DNA of 64,000 bases from Acidobacteriota bacterium (GTDB taxonomy: Bacteria; Acidobacteriota; Blastocatellia; Pyrinomonadales; Pyrinomonadaceae), in assembly GCA_016716435.1 (NCBI GenBank), contig JADJWI010000001.1, forward strand, positions 124,001 to 188,000, given 5' to 3'. Position 1 is the first letter of the stretch; each line of letters opens with the position of its first letter. Of the stretch, positions 1-9,267 are shown one piece after another. The notes under the pieces were generated by a model. The model ran no database searches. It was given only the letters and a program-made list of their open reading frames with translations, and had not been told where the DNA came from. The translations under genes were made by a program, and so were the position numbers.

Positions 1-112
1 GACGCCGCGATCTATCGCAAGTCTTCGACCCGCATGGCAACGAGCCCACCTTTTTGGTGGCGACTAATATCTCCAATTTGTTCAGAGCAACAGACCTGAC
101 ATTGTTGCTGAT

Positions 113-141
113 TTGGCACGCTAAGGCGTGGACTCTAGACA
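113..141 (+). promoter_or_regulatory. Possible promoter with internal hairpin upstream of the aminotransferase
   Basis: TTGGCA at 113-118 and TAGACA at 136-141 are separated by 17 bases, a weak sigma-70 pair. A perfect 5-bp inverted repeat (CACGC-TAAG-GCGTG, 117-130) lies between the two boxes, where a regulator could bind. The -10 match is poor, so this is tentative. Nothing else could be supported in bases 1-112. Confidence 0.25.
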
Positions 142-157
142 TATTTAGGAGAACAAA

Positions 158-1513
158 ATGACACCGACAACTGAATTGCAGCGACCGATCATCAAGACCG
201 AGCTTCCGGGCCCGAACGCACGTGCCATCGTCGAAGCCGACGCAAAATACGTTACCCCGAGCTATCCGCGGCCGGATTACAAACTCGTCGCCGAACGGGC
301 TTACGGCGTTTGGATCGAAGACCCGGATGGCAATATCTTTCTAGACTGCAACGCCGGCGTCGCCGTCTGCTCGACCGGCCACTGCCATCCCGATATCGTC
401 AAGGCGATCAGCGACCAGGCGGCGAAGCTCATCCACCTCTGCGGCACGGACTATTACTACAAACACATGCCCGAGCTTGGGCGTAAGCTCGATGAGATCG
501 TGCCGATCGATGGCCCGACCAAAACGCACTTTGCCAACAGCGGCGCCGAGGCGGTCGAAACCGCGCTCAAGCTCGCGATGTATCACACCAAGCGGCAGAA
601 GTTCATCTCGTTCTTCGGCTCGTTCCATGGCCGGACGCTCGGTGCTCTCTCGCTTACGTCGTCGAAAAAAGCACAGCGGCTTGGCTTTGCCCGCCAGGCT
701 CTGGACGTCGTCCACGTGCCTTACCCGAATTGTTACCAGTGCCCGTTCAACCTCGGCAAATGCGACGACGGCTCGTGCTGTATGGGCACAGTAAGCTGGA
801 TCGAGGATCGCCTCTTTAATACGACCACGCCGCCGGAAGAGGTCGCCGGTATTGTGCTCGAGGTCGTACAGGGCGAGGGCGGTTATGTCCCCGCTCCGAC
901 CGAGGTCGTCAAGGCCATCCGCCAGATCTGCGATAAGCATGGAATTATGCTCATCGTCGATGAGGTCCAATCCGGAATGGGCCGCACCGGCAAGATGTTT
1001 GCCCTCGATCACCACGAAGGCGTCAAGGCCGACATCGTCTGTATGGCAAAAGGCATCGGTTCAGGAATGCCGATCGGCGTTTGTACCGCTAAGGCTGACA
1101 TCATGGATTGGCACAAAGGTGCACACGCCTCGACCTTTGGCGGCAACCCGGTTGCTATCGCCTCGGCACTCAAGACGATTGAACTTCTCGAAGGCGGCCT
1201 GGTCGCAAATTCGGCCGAGGTCGGCGGCCATCTCAAAGCCGGGCTCGAAAAGCTGAAAGAAAAATACGAATGCATCGGCGATGTCCGCGGAATGGGATTG
1301 ATGCTCGGCGTCGAGTTCGTGACCGACAAGGCCTCGCGCAAGCCTGACCCCGAGCTCCGCGACCGCATCGAGATGGCCTGCTTCAACAAAGGCTTGGTCA
1401 TCCTCGGCTGCGGCACCAGCACCATCCGATGGTCGCCGCCGCTCATCCTGACCAAAGAAAACGCGGACGTCGCTCTGGAGATTTTTGACGAAGCCATCAT
1501 GGCTTCTGCGTAG
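158..1513 (+). CDS. Class III (ornithine/GABA-type) PLP-dependent aminotransferase
   Basis: A 451-residue fold-type I aminotransferase of the class III family, which moves an omega-amino group from substrates such as 4-aminobutyrate or (acetyl)ornithine to 2-oxoglutarate. Visible marks are the PLP-phosphate region NSGAEAVETALKLA (about 127-140), the PLP-nitrogen aspartate in DEVQSGMGRTG (Asp268) and the Schiff-base lysine in MAKGIGSGMP (Lys298). AGGAG at 147-151 supports the ATG. A cysteine-rich insertion at residues 192-208 (C-x2-C-x6-C-x4-CC) resembles that in some archaeal and thermophile GABA/ornithine aminotransferases. Substrate cannot be fixed from sequence; there is no arginine or GABA pathway gene next to it. 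Confidence 0.9.
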   Translation: MTPTTELQRPIIKTELPGPNARAIVEADAKYVTPSYPRPDYKLVAERAYGVWIEDPDGNIFLDCNAGVAVCSTGHCHPDIVKAISDQAAKLIHLCGTDYYYKHMPELGRKLDEIVPIDGPTKTHFANSGAEAVETALKLAMYHTKRQKFISFFGSFHGRTLGALSLTSSKKAQRLGFARQALDVVHVPYPNCYQCPFNLGKCDDGSCCMGTVSWIEDRLFNTTTPPEEVAGIVLEVVQGEGGYVPAPTEVVKAIRQICDKHGIMLIVDEVQSGMGRTGKMFALDHHEGVKADIVCMAKGIGSGMPIGVCTAKADIMDWHKGAHASTFGGNPVAIASALKTIELLEGGLVANSAEVGGHLKAGLEKLKEKYECIGDVRGMGLMLGVEFVTDKASRKPDPELRDRIEMACFNKGLVILGCGTSTIRWSPPLILTKENADVALEIFDEAIMASA

Positions 1514-1570
1514 GCAAAATACCAGGAGAATTAGCACTTAAAAAAGTTGAGTGCCAGCCGAAAAAAAGTC

Positions 1571-1599
1571 TTGACTTTTCGCGCTTTCTCGCTTATTCT
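1571..1599 (+). promoter_or_regulatory. Sigma-70-like promoter facing a gene-free stretch
   Basis: TTGACT (1571-1576) and TATTCT (1594-1599) with a 17-base spacer. No plus-strand protein gene follows, so the transcript would be the candidate RNA that ends at the hairpin near 1795-1819. Confidence 0.5.
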
Positions 1600-1605
1600 C
1601 TATAG

Positions 1606-1820
1606 ACATAACGCGTTGTACAAAAACAGGGAGTTTGTAGGTAGGCTCCCGGCTCGGTTACCGCCAATTTGTGAAATCCGGCTCGGAAATTAGCATTTGG
1701 ACTACGGAAATTGGGAACACCTTTGAGGATCTTGTCGGCACATTTGCTCTTGATCGTAGATAGGGTTTAAGGAAAAAATAAGTGGCTCGTGCTCGAAAGG
1801 TACGGGCCCTTTCCTTTTTG
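1606..1820 (+). ncRNA. Candidate structured small RNA, about 210 nt
   Basis: This stretch between the aminotransferase and the convergent regulator holds no convincing reading frame but has a promoter at its left and an intrinsic terminator at its right. It can fold: GGGAG (1629-1633) with CTCCC (1646-1650), and a perfect 7-bp long-range pair CCAATTT (1664-1670) with AAATTGG (1708-1714) enclosing a CCG-GCT-CGG mini hairpin (1678-1686). Length and placement would suit a 6S-like or species-specific regulatory RNA, but I could not match a family, and no 6S-like closing stem was evident. It would run antisense toward the 3' end of the downstream winged-helix gene. Confidence 0.4.
1795..1819 (+). 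terminator. Intrinsic terminator of the candidate small RNA
   Basis: GAAAGG (1795-1800) pairs with CCTTTC (1808-1813) over a 7-base loop and is followed by a T-rich tail (1815-1819). There is no T tract in the other orientation, so it serves the plus strand only. Confidence 0.55.
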
Positions 1821-1835
1821 TATAGAGTGTTGTCC

Positions 1836-3260
1836 TTATTTACGGGCGATCGCATTCCCCGAGGCGATTGCGTCGACCACCCCGCGGAATCGGTCGTTGT
1901 CCCTCAGCCGTCTGAAAACCGGATCGACCGAGACGAACGGCGAATGAAAGACCCGCTTCTGAACGGCGATCTCAAGCTGATCGAGTGCCTTCTCATCATC
2001 CCCAAGTTTCGCAAAGGTGCGAGCGCAATCGTAAGGATTTGCGGCGTCCGCACCGCATCGGCCGCTTCCGACCGATTGCGTCCATATACCCCGCAGCCCG
2101 CTTGACTCGAAAACCCGTTGCGATTCGACGACCGAATCCGACGTCCGGACAACGCTTTTCAACCGCTCTTCAAACGCCTCCGATTCCTCGCCTCGGGCCT
2201 CGCGAACGTCGGCAAGATATCGCCGGGCCATCGTGAACCGCGGTTCGATCCGTAGCACGTTCTCGAGTTCTGTCGCGGCGGCTGAAAGATCGCCGGCAAA
2301 ATACTCAAGCTGGCCGAGGTCGGAAGCGATGATCAGCGAATCCGGTGAAAGCTCCCGTGCCCGCCGCATCTCGGCCCTTGCTTCATCTAAGCGCCCTGTC
2401 AATAAAAGCAGCACGCCATACCAGTGCCTTGACTTGGCATTCTCCGGTTCGATGGCGATCGCGTTCCGGAACCCGGATTCGGCACCCGCCCAGTCCCAAT
2501 AATGGAACATTCGTATGAAAGCTTCGGTCGCAAGCAGATCCGCCGAATCCCCGCCGATCTTACGAGCAGTCGCTATTACCTGCTCCGCCTTCTCAGGCGT
2601 TGCATCGAATGCATGCGTATCGGCCAGGGCGACGTGGGCGTCCAAATAATTGGGTGCGATCGCGATCGCCTGCCGGAAAAGTTCGCCGGGATCTTGTTCC
2701 GTGAAAACCCGGCTCTCCCAAACCCGCTTGCCCTTCTTATAAAGAGCGACCGCCTCTGCTGGCACATCGGCCGCCGTATTGTTTGCTCGAACTTGTTCGC
2801 CGCGAATCCCAGATCCGAGGATCGTTGCGAACACTACCCCGACGATCGCAATCATCGCCCCCGCAAGTGCAAACGGTTGCCAACGGCGAGGCCGGCTGCG
2901 GATGCTCGGCCGATTATCTGGCGATTTCAGGGCATCTTCGTCCGGTTGCCGGATGTCCGCAATGAATTTATATCCTTTTCGCGGGACCGTTCGGATGTAC
3001 TGCGATTCCGGCTTCCCGTTCTGCCCGAGCGCCCGTCGGAGATTCGAGATGTGGAAATTAATGTTCCCTTCCTCAACGAAAGTATCCTGCCAGAGCCGGT
3101 CCATTATCTCCGTGCGGGTCACGACCCGGTCACCAGATTCCACCAAAAGCAAAAGCAATTCGATGGCTTTTGGTGAGACCTGTACTTCGTCGCCGCCTCG
3201 AATCAACATTCGCTTCGAGGCGTCTAACCTGAATTCACCGAATTCGTAGGTCCGATTCAT
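1836..3260 (-). CDS. Transmembrane winged-helix regulator with TPR sensor region
   Basis: 474 residues. The N-terminal ~100 residues form an OmpR/PhoB-type winged helix (FGEFRLDASKRMLI, then SPKAIELLLLLVESGDRVVT, ending RTVPRKGYKFIADI), followed by one membrane segment (about 127-148, FALAGAMIAIVGVVFATIL) and an exported part with several TPR-like helical repeats (about 170-380). This is the CadC/ToxR plan: DNA binding inside, sensing outside, no phosphoacceptor domain. The ATG at 3258-3260 (MNRTYEFGEF) is chosen over a TTG nine codons upstream because family members begin just before the FGEF strand. It is divergent from the S74 gene at 3402, so it may control it (inference). Confidence 0.85.
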   Translation of the reverse strand: MNRTYEFGEFRLDASKRMLIRGGDEVQVSPKAIELLLLLVESGDRVVTRTEIMDRLWQDTFVEEGNINFHISNLRRALGQNGKPESQYIRTVPRKGYKFIADIRQPDEDALKSPDNRPSIRSRPRRWQPFALAGAMIAIVGVVFATILGSGIRGEQVRANNTAADVPAEAVALYKKGKRVWESRVFTEQDPGELFRQAIAIAPNYLDAHVALADTHAFDATPEKAEQVIATARKIGGDSADLLATEAFIRMFHYWDWAGAESGFRNAIAIEPENAKSRHWYGVLLLLTGRLDEARAEMRRARELSPDSLIIASDLGQLEYFAGDLSAAATELENVLRIEPRFTMARRYLADVREARGEESEAFEERLKSVVRTSDSVVESQRVFESSGLRGIWTQSVGSGRCGADAANPYDCARTFAKLGDDEKALDQLEIAVQKRVFHSPFVSVDPVFRRLRDNDRFRGVVDAIASGNAIARK

Positions 3261-3401
3261 AAAGGGTTTTTCCGTTGGGACTAACAAATTCTAAGCATTT
3301 CTAACGAAAAATCAAAGGACTTTTTCGCTTCTCGTAGTCCACAATCGGGCAATCTACCCAACTACTATACCCATCGGAACAAACTTAGTGAGGAGATCGA
3401 T

Positions 3402-6050
3402 ATGAATATTCGTCGGCTAGGATTCTTGTTTTTACTTCTTGGCATCTTTCTCGGGCAATCAATTGCCCAGTCCACGTCGTTCACCTACCAGGGCGAACTT
3501 CAATTCAGCGGCCAGCCCGCGAATGGAAATTTTGATCTTGAGTTTCTGCTCTACGATGCCGCGACCGCCGGCACGCAGATCGGGACGACACAGACGAGAT
3601 CGAATGTGGCCGTCACCGATGGGCGTTTTACCGTATCTCTCGACTTCGGAGCAAACTTCACCGGCCCGGAACGCTTTCTTGAGATTCGCGTCCGGCAGGC
3701 GGGCGGCGGCGGCTTTACGATTCTTGACCCAAGGCAACGCATTGGCAGTTCGCCTTATGCAATCCGAAGCATCTCGGCAAACACGGCAACGACCGCCGAT
3801 TCCGCAACCAACGCGACCAATGCCGTAAATGCCACCAACGCTGTCAATGCAACAAATGCGACAACGGCCGCCACCGCAACAAACGCACTCAATCTCGGCG
3901 GTGTCGCGGCTAACCAGTATGTCGTAACAACCGATCCACGAATGACCGATGCCCGAACGCCGACCGCCGGAAGCGCCGATTACATCCAGAACAGCAATGT
4001 AGGACAGACAGGCAACTTCGCAATAAGCAGCACCGGCAGGGCTGCCGTGTTCAATGCAACAAGCTTGTTTCAGCTAAACGGAGTAAACGTGCTAAGGACA
4101 GGCGGCGTCAACAATCTGTATATCGGCCCAGGGACAGGAGGCAGTTCGACGGGTTCAATTCAGGAGAACACGTTCGTAGGCACTTCGGCAGGACCGTCAA
4201 ACGCCGGCGCACACAACACATTTGTCGGCTTCCGAACCGCCTTTGCGAATACTACCGGTCTTTACAATACCTTCGTAGGCTCAGAAACAGGTGACGTAAA
4301 TACTACGGGACGCGATAACGCGTTCTTTGGAGCTAATGCGGGCGGAGCAAATACGACAGGCGAATTTAATACATTTATCGGTACGAGTTCAGGGATTCTA
4401 AATGTCGACGGTTCCAGAAACACAACACTCGGATACGGAGCGTCTCTCGGCGGCCCGTCGCTCACTTTCGCGACCGCGATCGGATCCGGTTCATTGGCTG
4501 ATGCAAATAACACGGTCGTGTTAGGCCGCCCGGAGGATGAAGTCCGCGTGAGAGGATCACTCAGGATCGATACTTCCATTCGTGCACCTCAATATAACGT
4601 CGGCACTATGCGGGTGATCACCGGTTTCGGCAACGACAATCTGTTTCTCGGAAACGGTTCCGGAGTTTCGAGCACTGCGGCCGCATTGGAAAATATATAT
4701 GCAGGCGTCGGTGCCGGCGCGGCCTCGACCGCAAGTGAGGCGAATGTTTTCATCGGCGCTCGAGCTGGGGCCACAAACGTTCTCGGCTCTGGCAATACTC
4801 TTATTGGTTGGCAGGCGAATGTTTCCAACAGCGGTCTTACCTTCGCAACTGCCATAGGTGCGAATTCCACAGTAAGCACCAGCAACACGATCGCCCTCGG
4901 CCGTTCGAATGGTGCAGACACGGTCAACATCCCCGGAAATCTGAATGTTGTCGGAACGTTCACCGGAAACATCCCCAGCGGCAGCACGAACTATGTTCAG
5001 AATCGGACAACGCAGCAGGCTACGACCAATTTCAACATCTCCGGCAACGGCACCGCGGGCGGCACCTTGACGGGCAACATTGTCAACGCGACGACCCAAT
5101 ACAACATCGCCGGCAATCGCGTTTTGAGCGTCGCAGGTACGGACAATACGTTCGCCGGCCGCTTTGCCGGGAACGTGAACACCGGCTCAGCAAATTCATT
5201 CTTCGGAACGGGAGCCGGCGAGCTCAATACCACCGGGATCGAGAATTCGTTTTTCGGCCGTGCCGCGGGAATAAATAACACGACCGGTTCTGAAAATTCT
5301 ATCTTCGGACGCAGTGCGGGCCTTGAGAATATCGCCGGGAATCAGAACTCATTCTTCGGGCGAAACGCAGGCCGCAACACGAACGCCAACCTAAACACAA
5401 TGATCGGCTACAACGCCGGTCAGGCGAACACGACCGGCATCCGAAACACACTGATCGGAGCCTTAGCGGATGTCGGGGCTCCGGGCCTTACCAACGCGAC
5501 AGCGATAGGAGCAGAGGCCACTGTCTCGACAAGCAATACCATCGCCCTCGGCAGATCAAACGGTGCCGATCTCGTCCGCATTCCTGGGCGGCTCCGCTTG
5601 GGTGTTTTTTCGGCTCCGTCAGCGACTAATCTTTGCATCGACGGCGGAAACCTAGAGGTCACGACCTGTTCATCATCAATTCGGTATAAGGAGAATATTT
5701 CAGATTACACTTTGGGTCTCGGGCTTGTCCGCCGGCTTCGGCCTGTTTACTTTGATTGGAAGCACAGCGGAGTGCGCGATTTCGGACTAGTTGCCGAAGA
5801 GGTTGCGGCCGTCGAACCGCTTCTTGCAACGACCAACAAAGACGGCGAGATACAAGGTGTGAATTATGAACGCATCGGAGTGGTGCTTGTAAACGCCGTC
5901 AACGAACAGCAGACGCGGATCGAATCACAGCAACGGCAGATCAATGAACTGCTCGACGCGAACCGACGCCAGCAAGCGCAGATCGAAGTTCTTACCAAGA
6001 TCTTTTGCTTGGACAACCCGAACGCGGAGTTCTGTCCGAGTAAGAAGTAG
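3402..6050 (+). CDS. Secreted repeat protein with S74 (endosialidase chaperone) C-terminus
   Basis: 882 residues. Signal peptide (1-22, cleavage after SIAQ), an N-terminal beta domain (about 23-125, STSFTYQGEL...RQRIGSSPY), an Asn/Thr/Ala-rich spacer, then many ~16-residue head repeats of the NTFVG-x2-AG-x2-NTTG type, and an S74 intramolecular chaperone near the end with the expected Ser758/Lys763 dyad (SSIRYKENI), followed by a coiled coil with Gln-rich heptads. In phage tail spikes this domain trimerises the fibre and cleaves itself off; by analogy this is a trimeric surface or exported fibre. GAGGAG at 3390-3395 gives a good ribosome site. Strong paralogue of the next gene; no phage genes are nearby. 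Confidence 0.85.
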   Translation: MNIRRLGFLFLLLGIFLGQSIAQSTSFTYQGELQFSGQPANGNFDLEFLLYDAATAGTQIGTTQTRSNVAVTDGRFTVSLDFGANFTGPERFLEIRVRQAGGGGFTILDPRQRIGSSPYAIRSISANTATTADSATNATNAVNATNAVNATNATTAATATNALNLGGVAANQYVVTTDPRMTDARTPTAGSADYIQNSNVGQTGNFAISSTGRAAVFNATSLFQLNGVNVLRTGGVNNLYIGPGTGGSSTGSIQENTFVGTSAGPSNAGAHNTFVGFRTAFANTTGLYNTFVGSETGDVNTTGRDNAFFGANAGGANTTGEFNTFIGTSSGILNVDGSRNTTLGYGASLGGPSLTFATAIGSGSLADANNTVVLGRPEDEVRVRGSLRIDTSIRAPQYNVGTMRVITGFGNDNLFLGNGSGVSSTAAALENIYAGVGAGAASTASEANVFIGARAGATNVLGSGNTLIGWQANVSNSGLTFATAIGANSTVSTSNTIALGRSNGADTVNIPGNLNVVGTFTGNIPSGSTNYVQNRTTQQATTNFNISGNGTAGGTLTGNIVNATTQYNIAGNRVLSVAGTDNTFAGRFAGNVNTGSANSFFGTGAGELNTTGIENSFFGRAAGINNTTGSENSIFGRSAGLENIAGNQNSFFGRNAGRNTNANLNTMIGYNAGQANTTGIRNTLIGALADVGAPGLTNATAIGAEATVSTSNTIALGRSNGADLVRIPGRLRLGVFSAPSATNLCIDGGNLEVTTCSSSIRYKENISDYTLGLGLVRRLRPVYFDWKHSGVRDFGLVAEEVAAVEPLLATTNKDGEIQGVNYERIGVVLVNAVNEQQTRIESQQRQINELLDANRRQQAQIEVLTKIFCLDNPNAEFCPSKK

Positions 6051-6192
6051 GGCGCGCAGAAAAAAATCGGAGCCCGGAATATGACGGTTCAGGTACTTAA
6101 CCGACATGGGGCGAGATCGTTGGCCGATCGACCCAGATCACTGAACGTAACCGTTGTAACTAACGGACGGCGGATGAAGGAGAGGTTTCAAA

Positions 6193-9100
6193 ATGTTTAA
6201 CCGTGCGCGAACAATTTTCGTTCTGAGTTTTTTTCTGCTTGCGACATTCGACGTAATCGGACAGTCAACATCATTCAACTATCAAGGTGAACTTAAATTC
6301 AACGGTCAGCCCGCGAACGGGAATTTTGACCTTGAGTTCCTTTTATTCGATGCCGCTTCGGGCGGCACGCAGATCGGGACGACCGCCGCTCGGTCAAATG
6401 TCGCGGTCGCCGACGGCCGATTCACGGTCTCGCTCGATTTCGGTGCGATCTTCACCGGCCCGGAGCGGTTCCTTGAGATCCGGGTCCGCCAGGCGGGCGG
6501 CGGCGGTTTTACAATTCTCGATCCGCGCCAGCGGATAGGCAGCTCGCCCTACGCAGTTCGAAGCGTTTCAGCGGGAACTGCTGACACGGCCACGACCGCA
6601 ACAAATGCTACCAATGCGGTCAACGCGACCAACGCAACGACCGCCGCAACTGCAACGAACGCGCTTAATCTCGGCGGAGTCGCCGCCAACCAATATGTAC
6701 TGACCACCGACCCAAGAATGTCCGACCCGAGAACGCCGACAGCCGGCAGCAATAGCTATATTCAAAATACGACCGTCGAACAGTCGCCTGCGAACTTCAA
6801 TATTTTGGGTGACGGGCGAGCCAGGAATCTAGAAGCGATCAATACGTTCCGAATCAACGGCAATCGGGCGTTCGCTGTCCCTGGATCACAGAATCTCTTT
6901 GTTGGCATTGGTGCGGGACCGGCTGGTGCCCCCGGGAGTGCGAATACGTTTGTCGGAAACCTTGCGGGAAATTCGAATACAACCGGTACGAGCAACTCTT
7001 TCTTAGGAAGCGAGTCAGGGAGAAACAACACCACTGGTACCAGCGGTGCATACTTTGGCTACAATTCTGGAGCTTCGAATACGACTGGAAACGACAACTC
7101 ATTTTTCGGTGCCGGGAGCGGCTCCAACAATACAACCGGCAACCGAAATTCTTTCGTTGGTACCGCCTCAGGACAGGCAAACACAGTCGGAAGCAATAAT
7201 TCTCATTTCGGATACTTTGCCGGCTTTCAGAACATAGGAGCGGGCAACTCAATCTTCGGCAGTACGGCGGCACTGAACCTGACCAACGGCCTCTCAAACT
7301 CGTTCTTTGGCTACGAAGCAGCATTAACGATGACGACCGGTAATGAGAATTCGTACTTCGGATCCTTCGCCGGGAAAAACGCCTCGACAGGAACCCGAAA
7401 TTCATTTTTCGGACACGCCGCTGGTTTCGGACGCTCGGGTGACAATCTAACGCTGATCGGCTCATTCGCACAGACGACGGTTGACGGTCTGACATTCGCA
7501 ACTGCGATCGGATCGAACGCGACGGTCTCTTCGAACAACACCATTGCGCTCGGAAGATCCGGTGGTGAAGACACGGTTCTGATCCCGGGTCCGCTCCAGG
7601 CAGCCGGCAATCTAACGGCCGCGATGGTCAACGCAGGGAGTCAATTCAATATTGGCGGAAACCGGATCCTCGGCAATCCCGGCACAGCAAACCTTTTTGC
7701 CGGAATCGGCTCGGGAAGTGTGAACGCAGGAGTAAACAATTCGTTCTTCGGTTCAATGTCGGGAAACGCAAACACTTCCGGCGATCGAAATTCCTTCTTT
7801 GGAGCAAGCAGTGGTCAAAATAATTCGACAGGGATCCAGAACACCTTTATCGGTGACGAAGCCGGCTTCAACAACACTACGGGAGGAGCAAACACGTTCC
7901 TCGGTGCCCAAACGGGTTCGAACAATTCGACCGGCAACAACAACACGCTTCTCGGGAACAGCACCAACGTAGCGTCCGGAAACCTTTCGTACGCGACCGC
8001 GATCGGAGCCGGGGCGACCGCATCTGCCAGCAACATCATCGTCCTCGGCCGATCTGGTGGGCAGGATCTCGTGAGCATTCCCGGAACAACACGAGCAAAT
8101 GTGGTCGAAACGTTTACGCATTTTTCGATCGGCAGCAATCGAGTTCTCTCGACCCCTGGAGCCTTTACAGTTTTCGCCGGCTCGGGTGCCGGGCGCATTG
8201 GCAGTTTATATACGGGTTCGCGCAATTCGTTTTTCGGCGCACAAGCCGGGAACCAGATCGAGAACGGGACCGACAACTCGTTATTTGGAGCGTTCAGCGG
8301 TTTTGAACTAGTATCAGGTTCATTCAACACGTTCATCGGAGACGATGCCGGTAGGCAAACCACATCAGGCAATCGAAATACGTTCGTCGGCGATACCGCA
8401 GGAACCGCTAATTTCTCGGGATCGGACAATGTGATTCTCGGCGCATCATCAGGTGGCGGAAATTTGACGGGCGTTTACAACACTTATGTCGGATCGTTTG
8501 CGGCATCGAGTGCATCGTCTGGCGATCGCAATACGTTTATCGGGGGAGCCGCCGGTGGTGCAACCTCGGCCGGATCAAAGAACACATTACTTGGATTTGA
8601 TAGTTCCGTTAGTAACAGCTTATCTTATGCGACCGCTATTGGTGCGGAATCGACTGTTTCAACCAGCAACACGATCGCTCTTGGTCGTTCAAATGGGTCT
8701 GACACGGTAAAAATCTACGGCCGGCTTCGGCTTGGGACCTTTGGGTCGGCATCCGCGACCACGCTGTGCTACACCGTTGCTACTTTGGAAGTGACGACCT
8801 GTTCCTCATCGATTCGATATAAGGAAAACATTTCTGATTATCGGAGTGGAATGGATCTGATCCGTCGGCTTCGGCCTGTTTATTTCGATTGGAAGCACAA
8901 CGGCGTGCGTGATTTTGGACTCGTCGCCGAGGAGGTCGCGGCGGTCGAACCGCTTCTTGCTACGACCAATAAAGATGGCGAGATCCAGGGCGTGAACTAC
9001 GAACGCATCGGCGTCGTGCTTGTAAACGCCGTCAACGAACAGCAATCCGAGATCGAGCGGCTCAAGGCCGACTCCGAAAACAAATCTCGCCAGATCGAAG

Positions 9101-9204
9101 AGTTGCTTGAGGCCAACCGTCGGCAACAGGCGCAGATCGAGGCTCTAACAAAACTATTTTGCTCGGCAAATCCGGCGGCCGGAATCTGCCGCGAACGGCC
9201 GTAG
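6193..9204 (+). CDS. Secreted repeat protein with S74 C-terminus, second tandem copy
   Basis: 1003 residues, same plan as the gene before it: signal peptide (cleavage near VIGQ, about 24), near-identical N-terminal beta domain, three blocks of NSFFG-x2-SG-x2-NTTG repeats each closed by a (S/T)YATAIGA...NTIALGRSNG linker, then the S74 domain with Ser872/Lys877 and a C-terminal coiled coil. The first ~140 and last ~150 residues are almost the same as in the upstream copy, while the repeat region differs in length and order, as expected after tandem duplication with repeat shuffling. AAGGAGAGG at 6177-6185 is a strong ribosome site. The function is inferred: exported trimeric fibre or adhesin. 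Confidence 0.85.
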   Translation: MFNRARTIFVLSFFLLATFDVIGQSTSFNYQGELKFNGQPANGNFDLEFLLFDAASGGTQIGTTAARSNVAVADGRFTVSLDFGAIFTGPERFLEIRVRQAGGGGFTILDPRQRIGSSPYAVRSVSAGTADTATTATNATNAVNATNATTAATATNALNLGGVAANQYVLTTDPRMSDPRTPTAGSNSYIQNTTVEQSPANFNILGDGRARNLEAINTFRINGNRAFAVPGSQNLFVGIGAGPAGAPGSANTFVGNLAGNSNTTGTSNSFLGSESGRNNTTGTSGAYFGYNSGASNTTGNDNSFFGAGSGSNNTTGNRNSFVGTASGQANTVGSNNSHFGYFAGFQNIGAGNSIFGSTAALNLTNGLSNSFFGYEAALTMTTGNENSYFGSFAGKNASTGTRNSFFGHAAGFGRSGDNLTLIGSFAQTTVDGLTFATAIGSNATVSSNNTIALGRSGGEDTVLIPGPLQAAGNLTAAMVNAGSQFNIGGNRILGNPGTANLFAGIGSGSVNAGVNNSFFGSMSGNANTSGDRNSFFGASSGQNNSTGIQNTFIGDEAGFNNTTGGANTFLGAQTGSNNSTGNNNTLLGNSTNVASGNLSYATAIGAGATASASNIIVLGRSGGQDLVSIPGTTRANVVETFTHFSIGSNRVLSTPGAFTVFAGSGAGRIGSLYTGSRNSFFGAQAGNQIENGTDNSLFGAFSGFELVSGSFNTFIGDDAGRQTTSGNRNTFVGDTAGTANFSGSDNVILGASSGGGNLTGVYNTYVGSFAASSASSGDRNTFIGGAAGGATSAGSKNTLLGFDSSVSNSLSYATAIGAESTVSTSNTIALGRSNGSDTVKIYGRLRLGTFGSASATTLCYTVATLEVTTCSSSIRYKENISDYRSGMDLIRRLRPVYFDWKHNGVRDFGLVAEEVAAVEPLLATTNKDGEIQGVNYERIGVVLVNAVNEQQSEIERLKADSENKSRQIEELLEANRRQQAQIEALTKLFCSANPAAGICRERP

Positions 9205-9211
9205 CAAAACA

Positions 9212-9240
9212 AAAGGCCCGGAAGCGGGTTCCGGGCCTTT
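9212..9240. terminator. Bidirectional intrinsic terminator
   Basis: AAAGGCCCGGAA (9212-9223) pairs with TTCCGGGCCTTT (9229-9240). It sits between the convergent S74 gene and etfA and has A/T runs on both sides, so it can serve both. Confidence 0.75.
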
Positions 9241-9267
9241 AATCCAACCTTCTTACTCCCAAAGAGC

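Noticed and set aside
341..1015. Long antisense frame inside the aminotransferase gene
   Set aside because: Mirror of strongly biased codons in the real gene; no independent support.
3402..9204. Prophage tail-fibre region
   Set aside because: Only the S74 domain is phage-like; both proteins have signal peptides and no phage structural, lysis or integrase genes are nearby.
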